64,000 bases of DNA, from positions 1 through 64,000 of the forward strand of contig JAPKZJ010000070.1 in the NCBI GenBank assembly GCA_026393855.1, written 5' to 3'. The DNA comes from Candidatus Aminicenantes bacterium (GTDB lineage Bacteria > Acidobacteriota > Aminicenantia > Aminicenantales > UBA4085). A program made the translations under genes and the position numbers. A model generated the notes under the pieces. It was given only the letters and a program-made list of their open reading frames with translations, ran no database searches and was not told the DNA's origin. This document shows, piece by piece, positions 25,889 to 33,401 of this stretch (position 1 is the stretch's first letter; every line of letters begins with the position of its first letter).

Positions 25889-25917
25889 TTGTCCGAGCTG
25901 ACGACAAATGCTATCAT
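25889..25917 (+). promoter_or_regulatory. Promoter of the GWxTD lipoprotein
   Basis: TTGTCC (25889-25894), 17 bp, TATCAT (25912-25917). Confidence 0.55.
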
Positions 25918-25957
25918 GGACTCGTCAGAGGGAACGCACTCGCGAGGAGCAGGGACT

Positions 25958-26605
25958 ATGAAATCAGCCCGTTGGATTCTTTTATTTACGGCCGCGGCGG
26001 TCTTGAGCGGTTGCGCCATGAACATGCTGCCGTCCAAGGACCCCTGGTACGCCCAGCACTATTTCTTGATGCAGAAGTTCGAGCAGGATGCCTATCGGGC
26101 CATGAGCGAAAACGGTCGCCTGGAGTTCCAGAAGATCTTCTGGGCCGAGCGTGCCCCGGCCGCCCGCGCCGAGTTCGATCGGCGGCTGGCCTATATCGAC
26201 CAGACTTTCCGGCGGGAAAACTCGGCTCAGCCCTGGAACACCGACCGGGCCCGCATCTATCTTCTCAACGGCAGCCCGGCCTCGATCGAGTACAGCCAGA
26301 ACGACGCCTGGGGTATGCAGGGGGCCGGCGGCGGGGCGGCGGGCGGAGCGGCCGGCATCAACAGCCGGACCAACGAGGACATCCAGGCCAACACCCTGGA
26401 AGTCTGGTCTTATCCCTACCAGCAGTACCTCGTCGCCTACGCTTTCAACTTCCAGCCTCCGAACAAATGGAAGGCCGTCTCGATGACCGCCGGTGGGGCG
26501 CGCTACATCGGTGACCTGGAGTCGATGAACCGGATGGGCGTGTGGGGCCCCAAGGATCCCGACGGCTACACCCGCAAGCTTGACGAGCTTCTGGCCATCA
26601 AATAG
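25958..26605 (+). CDS. GWxTD-domain lipoprotein
   Basis: 215 residues from the ATG at 25958, which begins a lipoprotein signal with lipobox LSGC (Cys at about 18); an upstream ATG at 25889 lies on the -35 box. The body resembles the GWxTD domain: FQKIFWAERAP, then ARIYLLNGSPASIEY, and LEVWSYPYQQYLVAYAFNFQ. The name-giving motif itself appears degenerate. A Gly/Ala-rich insert sits at about 125-140. Such proteins are abundant in Acidobacteriota and Aminicenantes and have no known biochemical role. Confidence 0.8.
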   Translation: MKSARWILLFTAAAVLSGCAMNMLPSKDPWYAQHYFLMQKFEQDAYRAMSENGRLEFQKIFWAERAPAARAEFDRRLAYIDQTFRRENSAQPWNTDRARIYLLNGSPASIEYSQNDAWGMQGAGGGAAGGAAGINSRTNEDIQANTLEVWSYPYQQYLVAYAFNFQPPNKWKAVSMTAGGARYIGDLESMNRMGVWGPKDPDGYTRKLDELLAIK

Positions 26606-26610
26606 TTCGG

Positions 26611-26640
26611 TTGACACGCCGTTCGGGTATTCGCAATAAT
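26611..26640 (+). promoter_or_regulatory. Promoter of the second C69 dipeptidase
   Basis: TTGACA (26611-26616), 18 bp, AATAAT (26635-26640). Confidence 0.55.
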
Positions 26641-26641
26641 A

Positions 26642-26663
26642 GGTCCTCTTGACGAGGAGGACC
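26642..26663 (+). promoter_or_regulatory. Leader hairpin covering the ribosome site of the C69 gene
   Basis: GGTCCTC (26642-26648) pairs with GAGGACC (26657-26663); the GGAGG at 26656-26660 lies in the 3' arm and the ATG follows 2 nt later. The predicted transcript would start inside or just before the 5' arm. Confidence 0.4.
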
Positions 26664-26665
26664 GC

Positions 26666-28363
26666 ATGATTCTGACGTCCCGTTCGCACGCCTGGAAACG
26701 CATTCTGTCCGTGGGCCTGCTGCTTCTGGCGGCCGGCCTGATCAGCGCCTCGGCCGCCAAGGCGCCCCAACCGACCTCGCCCTGGGCCAAGCCCTGGCCG
26801 GCGGAGTTCGACGGCTGCACCAGCATCATGGTCGGCCGCCTGGCCTCGGCCGACGGCTCGGTCATGACCGCCCACACCTGCGACGGCAACTACCGCCAGT
26901 GGGTCGCCATCGTGCCCCACGGCAAGTTCCCGGAGGGAGCCAAGAACAAGATCTATTCCGGACTGATGCACACCGAGACCCCGGTCGAGATGCGCAACGT
27001 CAAGCCAACCGGCGAGATTCCTCAGGTGGCCGAGACCTATGCCTTCATGAACACGGCCTACCCGTGCATGAACGAGGCCGGTCTGGCCATCGGCGAGACG
27101 ACCATCGGCGGCCGCCGGGAGCTCTTCAACCCCGAAGGCCAGCTCATGATCGAGGAGATCGAGCGGATCGTCCTGGAGCGCTGCAAGACCGCCCGCGAGG
27201 CCATCAAGCTGGCCGGCGAGCTGATCAAGACCTACGGCTACGGCGACTTCGGCGAGTGCATCACCATCGCCGATGCCAAGGAAGTTTGGCATTGCGAATT
27301 CATGGGCGAGGGCCCGCTGCAGAAGGGCGGCGTCTGGGCCGCCGTCCGCATCCCTGACGACCAGGTCGGCATCTCGGCCAATATCCCGCGCATCAGCGAG
27401 ATCGACCTCAAGAACCCCGATCGCTACATGGCTTCGGAGAACATCTTCAAGGTGGCCCAGGACATGGGTTGGTACGATCCTGCGAAGGGCGAGCCCTTTA
27501 AGTTTTGGAAGGCTTACAGCGGCATGAAACCGTTCATGATCCGCGAGTTCTACGTTCTCAGCACCCTAGCCCCTTCGCTCAACCTGAAGATGGACATGGC
27601 CGAGCTTCCGTTCTCCGTCAAGCCCGAGAAGAAGCTCTCCATCAGCGACGTTCTCAAGTACTACCGGGAAACATACGCCGGAACCGAGTGGGATCCGACC
27701 AAGAACCTGATGGTTCCGCGCCGCCAACAGATGCGCCGGCCCGGCTCTGAACCGGCCCAGCCGACCGCTCCGGCCCCGGCCCCCGAGATGGTCAAAAGCC
27801 CGCTGGCCCAGCCGTTCATCTCCGGCGACCTGGCCCAGCTCGTCAACGCCCTGAAGCCCGGGACGGTTTCCAATAGCCGGGCCATCGCCATCAGCGGCTG
27901 CGCCTACGCCACGGTGCTTCAGTGCCGGGCCAACATGCCGCCCGCGATCGGCACGGTCTGCTGGTTTGCCTTCGACAATCCCGGCTTGAGCGTGCGCATC
28001 CCCATCTATGCCGGGGTCACGGAGCTCCCTCCGAGTTTCGCCATCTGCGGCCAGTGGCGCTACCGGATGGATGCGGCGCCCTGGGTCTTCCGCCGGACCA
28101 ATCGCCTGGCCACCGTCAAGTGGGGCGCGGCCGAGAAGATCATGATGGACAACCTGGCCGCCTTCGAGAAGAAGGCCCTGCTGGAGATGCCTCTGGTCGA
28201 GAAGACCTACCTGGAACTGCTGGCCTCCAAGACGCCCGAAAAGCTCCCCTTCACTCCGGCCCAGTACCTGACCAAGTACACCAACGACTTCGCCTACGCG
28301 GCCATGGGCAAGTCCATCGAGCTGGGCGACCAGTTCATGTTCCTGCTCCGCGGCGGGTTGTAA
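26666..28363 (+). CDS. C69-family dipeptidase, secreted
   Basis: 565 residues with a signal peptide (about 1-31). Cys51 in GCTSIMVGRLASADGSVMTAHT is the presumed autocatalytically exposed nucleophile of C69 enzymes. The chain is complete, unlike the paralog at the left edge. It has an internal Pro/Ala-rich linker (about 355-375) that splits the C69 core from a C-terminal part containing SNSRAIAISGCAYATVLQ. It should hydrolyse dipeptides in the periplasm or outside. It has its own promoter and a strong terminator follows. Confidence 0.92.
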   Translation: MILTSRSHAWKRILSVGLLLLAAGLISASAAKAPQPTSPWAKPWPAEFDGCTSIMVGRLASADGSVMTAHTCDGNYRQWVAIVPHGKFPEGAKNKIYSGLMHTETPVEMRNVKPTGEIPQVAETYAFMNTAYPCMNEAGLAIGETTIGGRRELFNPEGQLMIEEIERIVLERCKTAREAIKLAGELIKTYGYGDFGECITIADAKEVWHCEFMGEGPLQKGGVWAAVRIPDDQVGISANIPRISEIDLKNPDRYMASENIFKVAQDMGWYDPAKGEPFKFWKAYSGMKPFMIREFYVLSTLAPSLNLKMDMAELPFSVKPEKKLSISDVLKYYRETYAGTEWDPTKNLMVPRRQQMRRPGSEPAQPTAPAPAPEMVKSPLAQPFISGDLAQLVNALKPGTVSNSRAIAISGCAYATVLQCRANMPPAIGTVCWFAFDNPGLSVRIPIYAGVTELPPSFAICGQWRYRMDAAPWVFRRTNRLATVKWGAAEKIMMDNLAAFEKKALLEMPLVEKTYLELLASKTPEKLPFTPAQYLTKYTNDFAYAAMGKSIELGDQFMFLLRGGL

Positions 28364-28386
28364 GCCGCGATTCCGTAGACGGACCG

Positions 28387-28440
28387 GCCCTCCGCCTCGC
28401 CTCGGAGCGATCCTCCGGGGCGGGGGGAGGGCTTTTTTTT
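28387..28440 (+). terminator. Rho-independent terminator after the C69 gene
   Basis: GCCCTCC (28387-28393) pairs with GGAGGGC (28426-28432), followed by eight T (28433-28440). The 32-nt interior is GC-rich and can fold further. The T-run reaches the stop codon of the convergent lipoprotein gene. Confidence 0.75.
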
Positions 28441-28810
28441 AGTAGAGGTCGATGCCCCGGACGCTGCCGTTGAAGCGGTCTACGGCGCAGCGGAAGTTCA
28501 TCCGGATGCGGCCGCGGTCGCGAGCCGAACGGTAAAAGGTGATCCGGCCGAAGACCTGGGCTTCAACCCGGCTGAGGGCCCGGATGTCGAGGGAGGACAT
28601 GCCGGGCTGGGCGTCGCGCCCATATCGCCGGATGACGTAGTCGTAGACCGCCTGCCGGGCCATGTTCAGAATCTCGCCTCGCGACAAGCCGCGGTCGTAG
28701 CCGTAGCGGCCATAGGGGCCGACGCAGGCCGACGCGGCCAGGAACAGAACGAGAACAAGGAGAATCCATTTGCCCGCGGGGCGGGTTGCGCTGAAGAGCG
28801 GATTGATCAT
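28439..28810 (-). CDS. Small putative lipoprotein of unknown function
   Basis: 123 residues. A membrane-type signal (about 15-28) ends in ASAC, a plausible lipobox with Cys29. A Gly/Tyr/Arg-rich stretch (GPYGRYGYDRG) follows, then a basic region with helix-forming character (EILNMARQAVYDYVIRRYG) and a probable beta segment. I recognise no family. The real start could be the internal position nearer the hydrophobic stretch, but no other ATG lies before it. It faces the C69 dipeptidase tail to tail. Confidence 0.7.
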   Translation of the reverse strand: MINPLFSATRPAGKWILLVLVLFLAASACVGPYGRYGYDRGLSRGEILNMARQAVYDYVIRRYGRDAQPGMSSLDIRALSRVEAQVFGRITFYRSARDRGRIRMNFRCAVDRFNGSVRGIDLY

Positions 28811-28892
28811 CGGTCAACCTCCTGAACGGATTTTCGAAGCCTCCGCCGGAGACTGAAAGCCCCCTTGCGAAAGGGCCCCTTCCGACGCCTTC

Positions 28893-28921
28893 ATAATGCC
28901 GCGAAGCCGGGCCCTTGTCAA
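28893..28921 (-). promoter_or_regulatory. Promoter of the small lipoprotein
   Basis: Minus strand TTGACA (28916-28921), 17 bp, CATTAT (28893-28898). Its -35 box overlaps that of the divergent promoter on the plus strand. Confidence 0.55.
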
Positions 28922-28943
28922 ATGGCGGCGGGCGTGCTACCTT
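28915..28943 (+). promoter_or_regulatory. Promoter of the aminotransferase-like gene
   Basis: TTGTCA (28915-28920), 17 bp, TACCTT (28938-28943). The two divergent -35 boxes share five bases (28916-28920), so polymerase can occupy only one direction at a time. Confidence 0.45.
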
Positions 28944-29056
28944 CTTTCTTCGGTCTGCGGCCCGCGGGACGCGCGGAGCGGGCCGGACTTGCGACGACGA
29001 ACCCGCTCTGCGGATGCCGGTGGCGGGACCGCCCGGCGTCCGGAAGGAGACCCGCC

Positions 29057-30145
29057 ATGGCCAAGTTCGAAGGCATCCGTTGGGCCGACAAACAGCTGCG
29101 CTTTCTCCTGACGGACAAGTCCGTCCAGATCCTTCCCGGGGACGCGCCGGTGGCCGCCTGCTCGCGCTCGACCAACTATGCCATCTTCCTGGCCTTCGAG
29201 GGCATCCGCTTCTTCTGCCGGAAAAACGCGGCCGGCCGCCTTGAGGTCGTCTTCCTGAACTGGGATAGGAACCTGGAGCGCTTCCGCCGCGGCATGGCCT
29301 TCAACATCGGGGCCGATCAGGAAGCGCTCGTCCCGACCCGGGAGGAGATGGAGGAGGTCTTTGTCCGGCGCTATTTCGCGGATCCGGCCATGCGCCCGTT
29401 CTTCGAGGAAATGGCGGCGATGGGGGCTCAAGGCTACCTTCGTCCGTTCACGATCGACGAAGAGCAGTCGATCGGCGTCACTTATCCCGCCCAGCCCGCC
29501 ATCCGGGTCCTGGCCAGCCGGTATGACCATTACCTGGGCGAGCCGTTCGAGGGGGTCGTCATTCCCCATCTGGTCCGGGCGGTCGCGATCAACGCTATGG
29601 GCTGCCTCAAGCTGGGCGTCAACTATGTCGTCAGCATCAAGGCCATCGAGGCGGCCCGCAAGATCCATCCGGGGGCGGCGGCCGCGCTCTTCCTGGACGA
29701 TCAGACCCATATCCCCATCGAAGACCGGCACATTACGGAGTGGGACACGTCCTGCTGCCTGTTTGCTTTCACCGACGGGACCGTCGTCAAGATTCCCGAA
29801 AGCAATCTCATCCTGCCCTCGATCACCATCCAAGGCATCACCGCGATCCTCCGCCACCGGGGGGTCGCGGTCGAGGAGCGCCATCTGCCCTACGGCGAGC
29901 TTGTCCGCCGGGCCGAGACCGGCCAGCTCGTCGCCGTCTGCAGCGTCGGCACCGCCGGCATCCTCAACCGCTGTGCCGGGCTCGTCCTGGTCGACGGCAA
30001 GGGCGGGCGCCGCAGCCTGCATCGCCCCGATCCCACGCATCCTCTCTACGCCGAGCTGGCCGAAGCCCGGGCGTATTATTGGGACATCTACAAGGGGCTG
30101 GCTGAGCCCCTGCCCGGGATGAATCTGTTCCGGTACGAAATCTAG
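29057..30145 (+). CDS. Class IV (branched-chain-type) aminotransferase-like protein
   Basis: 362 residues from the ATG at 29057, preceded by GGAAGGAGA. The C-terminal two thirds follow branched-chain aminotransferases (IlvE): LKLGVNYVVSIKAIEAARK, whose first Lys is the presumed PLP lysine, then AALFLDD and ITEWDTSCCLFAFTDGTVVKIP, the equivalent of EGAGENLF in IlvE. The usual GGNY, GENLF and GITR signatures are all altered, so the substrate is uncertain and may not be a branched-chain amino acid. D-alanine transaminase and aminodeoxychorismate lyase share this fold. The gene ends in a shared CTAG with the convergent esterase. Confidence 0.78.
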   Translation: MAKFEGIRWADKQLRFLLTDKSVQILPGDAPVAACSRSTNYAIFLAFEGIRFFCRKNAAGRLEVVFLNWDRNLERFRRGMAFNIGADQEALVPTREEMEEVFVRRYFADPAMRPFFEEMAAMGAQGYLRPFTIDEEQSIGVTYPAQPAIRVLASRYDHYLGEPFEGVVIPHLVRAVAINAMGCLKLGVNYVVSIKAIEAARKIHPGAAAALFLDDQTHIPIEDRHITEWDTSCCLFAFTDGTVVKIPESNLILPSITIQGITAILRHRGVAVEERHLPYGELVRRAETGQLVAVCSVGTAGILNRCAGLVLVDGKGGRRSLHRPDPTHPLYAELAEARAYYWDIYKGLAEPLPGMNLFRYEI

Positions 30146-31911
30146 TATTTCCAGCTCGTCAGGTCCGCCCCCAGCGGCGCCGTCTTGCGCATCCGCTCGA
30201 CCGCCTGGGGGATATACATTTGATGATAGCGCAGGCGTGATAAGGCGTTCGGCCGAGTCGGGTCGCCGTTCCAGCAATGCTCGGCCCGGTCGCCGTAGGC
30301 CACGTCGCCCGCGTAATAAGGGTCCTTGGTGCTCTTCAGGAATGATTCCACGAGATACACCGCGTTGTTGAGATAGTAGTTGTCCATATCGCCGACATAG
30401 ATGCGGATCTTGCCCTGGAGCTTGGGGCCGAGCGTCTTCCAGTCGCGTTGGAGAATGGCCCCTAGATCATAGTGCTCCTTCCAATAGGCCGCCACCTGGG
30501 GGTCGATCACTCCGGTCCGCTTGTCCCAGATGGGCTTGGGGTAGCCGTCCGCTCCGACCGGGGAGAAGACCGCCTGCCAGATGTCCCACTGATCGCCCGA
30601 TCGGCCCTTCGAGGCGATGGCCAGCTCACGGTGGTTGGCCTGCTCCAGGGTGGTGGCGACTTCGCCCAGGTAGTTGCGCAGGCCCGGGCGCGGCGTCTTC
30701 TTCCATGGGCCGTCCGGATAGTAGGCGTTTTTCTGGGAATAGATGTCGACGACCGTATAGGCCCGGAAGTCAATCGGGTCGGGGCATGCGGCGACGCAGC
30801 CGTTGAACTCGTCGGGGTAGAAGACCTGGGAGGCCAATGCCTCCCAGCCGCCGGTGGATCCGCCGTAGAGATAGCGGGCCCAGCCCGCGCCCAGGCCGCG
30901 GAAAGTTTTTTCGATATAGGGGATGAGCTCATAGACGATCGCGTCGCCGTAAGGCCCCAGGTTGGCCGAGTTGACGGCATAGGAATCATCATAGTAAGGG
31001 TTGGCGTGCTGAATCTCCATCAAGATGGCCCGGGGGAAGTCCTTGCCCGTCCAGTCCTTGTAGAACTGATAGGCGTACTCCTCCTGGATGCGGTTGTAAC
31101 CCGGCAGGTGAAAGCGGTCGCTGTAGTCGGGCTTCAGGTTCGGATCGGGCGGCTCCTCCCGGAAGCCGTCCACCGTATACGGGAAATGGCCGTGGTAGAC
31201 GATCAGGGGATAGCGTGCGTTTGGATGTTCGTTGAACCCCTCGGGCAGGAGCAGGCAGGCGCCCAGCTCCACCGGGCGGCCCCAGAACGCCGACAGCTTT
31301 TCGCTGCGGATCTTGATGTGCTTGACGTGTTTGGTGTCCCGGGGCGGGGCGATCGGCGGAATTTCCTTGTTCAGAGAAAGGCTGATGGTTCGCGAGGCCA
31401 TCGGGTCGATGGTGATCTTTTCCGGCGCGCTGTAGAGGTTGCCCGGCTTGGCGTTCCAGCGCTGGCCCTCGCCCTTGTCGGGCGGGAGTTTGACGGTGTG
31501 GCCGTCGGAACGAGTATACGTCTCGTAACGGTTGAACAAGGCTTGGACGTAGTATTCCCCGGCCGGGAGGTCGGCCAGGCTGGGCAGGGGATAGCCGAAG
31601 ACCGAGGCGTCGATGACGGCCTCCGTTCCGGGAGCCAGCCCGTCGACGTCGATCCCGAAGACGATCTGGGTCGCGGCTCCGTCGCTGACCTGAAACCGCG
31701 GCTCGGCCGAACCGTCGTTGGAGATGAGAAGCAGGATTCGGCCGTCCAGCGGGGCGGCGCTCCGCTCGGCCGGGAAGGAGACGGCGAATTTCAACAGGAC
31801 GCTGGCCTTGCCGTTAGCGGCCGGCTGGCAGGAGAAGGCGGCGAGCAACAGCACGGCCAGTCCCGTGATCCGAGCGAACTGCGAGCGGAGGCGGCTTAGG
31901 ATGTTCGACAT
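30142..31911 (-). CDS. Esterase-type alpha/beta hydrolase lipoprotein
   Basis: 589 residues from the ATG at 31911, preceded by GGAGGA; the frame extends to 32082 through the promoter. Lipobox AFSC gives lipidated Cys near residue 28. A beta-sandwich N-terminal part (about 30-220) precedes an alpha/beta-hydrolase domain. The nucleophile elbow is GGSTGGW (Gly-x-Ser-x-Gly), and AEHCW near the end may supply the catalytic His. The plan resembles enterochelin-esterase-like (esterase D) proteins with an N-terminal accessory domain. Substrate unknown, possibly an ester on a polysaccharide. Confidence 0.82.
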   Translation of the reverse strand: MSNILSRLRSQFARITGLAVLLLAAFSCQPAANGKASVLLKFAVSFPAERSAAPLDGRILLLISNDGSAEPRFQVSDGAATQIVFGIDVDGLAPGTEAVIDASVFGYPLPSLADLPAGEYYVQALFNRYETYTRSDGHTVKLPPDKGEGQRWNAKPGNLYSAPEKITIDPMASRTISLSLNKEIPPIAPPRDTKHVKHIKIRSEKLSAFWGRPVELGACLLLPEGFNEHPNARYPLIVYHGHFPYTVDGFREEPPDPNLKPDYSDRFHLPGYNRIQEEYAYQFYKDWTGKDFPRAILMEIQHANPYYDDSYAVNSANLGPYGDAIVYELIPYIEKTFRGLGAGWARYLYGGSTGGWEALASQVFYPDEFNGCVAACPDPIDFRAYTVVDIYSQKNAYYPDGPWKKTPRPGLRNYLGEVATTLEQANHRELAIASKGRSGDQWDIWQAVFSPVGADGYPKPIWDKRTGVIDPQVAAYWKEHYDLGAILQRDWKTLGPKLQGKIRIYVGDMDNYYLNNAVYLVESFLKSTKDPYYAGDVAYGDRAEHCWNGDPTRPNALSRLRYHQMYIPQAVERMRKTAPLGADLTSWKY

Positions 31912-31977
31912 GGCATTTCCTCCTTGTATTCGGTAGGCGCGCGGCCGAGCGGGGACTTCTTCTGCCCGGCTTGGCCC

Positions 31978-32007
31978 ATTACAATGCCGACGGGGCCGGC
32001 TTGTCAA
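31978..32007 (-). promoter_or_regulatory. Promoter of the esterase lipoprotein
   Basis: Minus strand TTGACA (32002-32007), 18 bp, TGTAAT (31978-31983). Confidence 0.5.
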
Positions 32008-32080
32008 TTCCTCCGCGCCGTCGTTACGACGGAGCTTCGGTCGGGGGGGCGGGGGCTTTCTGAGGAATTTTTTCGTGGTC

Positions 32081-32174
32081 ATAGCGAGTCCTGCCCAAAG
32101 GGCAGAGAGTGGCTATCTCAACGTTGGCAGGGAACGAGGTTGCCGCGTCATCGCCTTCGGCGAGGACGCGCAAC
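32081..32174. other. Candidate structured RNA or paired stem-loops
   Basis: Stem 1: ATAGC (32081-32085) with GCTAT (32112-32116), enclosing CTGCCC-AAA-GGGCAG (32091-32105). Stem 2: GTTG (32139-32142) with CAAC (32171-32174), enclosing GCGTCATCGCC (32145-32155) against GGCGAGGACGC (32159-32169), 11 positions with one mismatch and a TTC loop. Strand and function cannot be told. Confidence 0.4.
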
Positions 32175-32286
32175 GACAAAAAATCCCGCAAGGTCGCCGG
32201 TCCAATTCGGATTTGGAAGAAACAACTAATTTTGGGTTAGAATGAATCCATACTCTGCTGGAAGCGCACTCTCGGGAGGTGAGCCC

Positions 32287-32694
32287 ATGCCGTTCGGGAA
32301 AGCCGTTCTTCTCTACGCCCTGACCGTTCCGGTTTTCTTCGCCGTTGATATGGTCTGGCTGGGGCTGATCGCGAAGCCTTTCTATGCCAAGCATATCGGT
32401 CACCTGATGGCGGCCAAGGTCCGCTGGACGCCGGCCCTGATCTTCTATTTCCTGTATATTGCCGGCATCATCTTCTTTGCCGTGCTGCCCGCCTTGGAGA
32501 GAGGAGGGCTTGGCCGGGCGGTCCTATCCGGCGCCTTGCTGGGGCTTATCGCCTATGCCACCTACGACCTGACCAACCTGGCGACGCTGCGCGATTGGCC
32601 CGTCCAGGTCACCGTCATCGACCTCGTCTGGGGAATGGTCTTGACCGGATCGGTCGCCGCGGCCGGTTTCGGGATCGCGGGGAAAATTCTCTGA
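32287..32694 (+). CDS. DUF2177 family membrane protein
   Basis: 135 residues from the ATG at 32287, which has GGGAGG at a good distance; an in-frame ATG at 32242 lies ahead of that site. Four membrane segments with VFFAVDMVWLGLIAKPFY in the first, and later AYATYDLTNLATLRDWP, the most characteristic DUF2177 stretch. The family is widespread and uncharacterised. It precedes the cyclophilin gene by 88 bp; a TAGAAT at 32741-32746 may mark a separate promoter for that gene. Confidence 0.9.
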   Translation: MPFGKAVLLYALTVPVFFAVDMVWLGLIAKPFYAKHIGHLMAAKVRWTPALIFYFLYIAGIIFFAVLPALERGGLGRAVLSGALLGLIAYATYDLTNLATLRDWPVQVTVIDLVWGMVLTGSVAAAGFGIAGKIL

Positions 32695-32782
32695 GGGGAT
32701 CTCCCCCCATCCGCGCTGGAACGGAAGCCCGTCCCTCTGATAGAATCCTCCCCATCCGGCCCGGCCGGAAACAGGAGGCGAC

Positions 32783-33373
32783 ATGATTCCGTTCGTCCTC
32801 GCATTATCCCTGGCCCTGGCCGCCCCGCCCGTCCGTCCCGCTGCGCCGGAAGTGAATCCCCGGGTCATCCTTCGAACCGAAATGGGGGATATCACCATCG
32901 AGGTCGCCGTCGATCAGGCTCCCCTCACCGCGGCCAATTTTCTTCGCTACGTGGATGCGGGCCGTTACAATGGAACAGTCTTTCATCGGACTGTGACCCC
33001 GTCCAGTCCCCGCAACAAACCGGTGCCGATCGCGGTTATCCAGGGCGGCCAGGTTGTCGGCGACAAATCCTTTCCGGCCATCGCTCTCGAGCGGACAAGC
33101 GCCACCGGACTCCGGCACGCCGACGGAGCGGTCTCCATGGCCCGCTCGGGGCCGGACACGGCGACATCCAGCTTCTTCATCTGTGTCGGCGACCAGCCCG
33201 AGCTCGATTTCGGCGGCAAGCGCAACGCCGACGGGCAGGGCTTCGCCGTTTTCGGGCGGGTCGTCGCCGGGACGGAAGTCGTGCGCCGGATTCACCAGTC
33301 CCCGGTCGATGAGCGGGAGCTTCTGACGCCGTCGATCCGCATTCTCACGGCGTCCCGCGTCCCGCCCATGTGA
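32783..33373 (+). CDS. Cyclophilin-type peptidyl-prolyl isomerase, exported
   Basis: 196 residues with a short signal peptide (about 1-20). The cyclophilin core reads MGDITIEVAVDQAPLTAANFLRYVD, with the active-site Arg in TVFHRTV, then AVIQGG and SSFFICVGDQPELDF. It should catalyse prolyl cis-trans isomerisation of exported proteins. A peptide insert after the first His-Arg block (TPSSPRNKPVPI) is longer than in PpiA. It heads a run of protein-folding and peptidase genes with gaps of about 30 bp. Confidence 0.93.
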   Translation: MIPFVLALSLALAAPPVRPAAPEVNPRVILRTEMGDITIEVAVDQAPLTAANFLRYVDAGRYNGTVFHRTVTPSSPRNKPVPIAVIQGGQVVGDKSFPAIALERTSATGLRHADGAVSMARSGPDTATSSFFICVGDQPELDFGGKRNADGQGFAVFGRVVAGTEVVRRIHQSPVDERELLTPSIRILTASRVPPM

Positions 33374-33401
33374 CGGCCGCGAAGTCGATCAGGAGATGAA
33401 C

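Larger units (their letters stand above)
25637..25957. other. 321-bp divergent gap with hairpins and promoters
   Basis: It contains the -10 box of the M1-like gene, a 39-bp dispersed hairpin repeat (25786-25824), a long interrupted hairpin (25843-25888) and the promoter of the GWxTD lipoprotein directly after it. No coding sequence is supported. Confidence 0.6.
31912..32286. other. 375-bp gap with promoter and strong RNA-like folding
   Basis: The left part holds the esterase promoter. Between about 32081 and 32174 two long stem-loops follow each other. Near 32238 there is a TAGAAT box that could serve the DUF2177 gene, but its -35 is not at a normal distance. No protein gene is supported. 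Confidence 0.55.
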
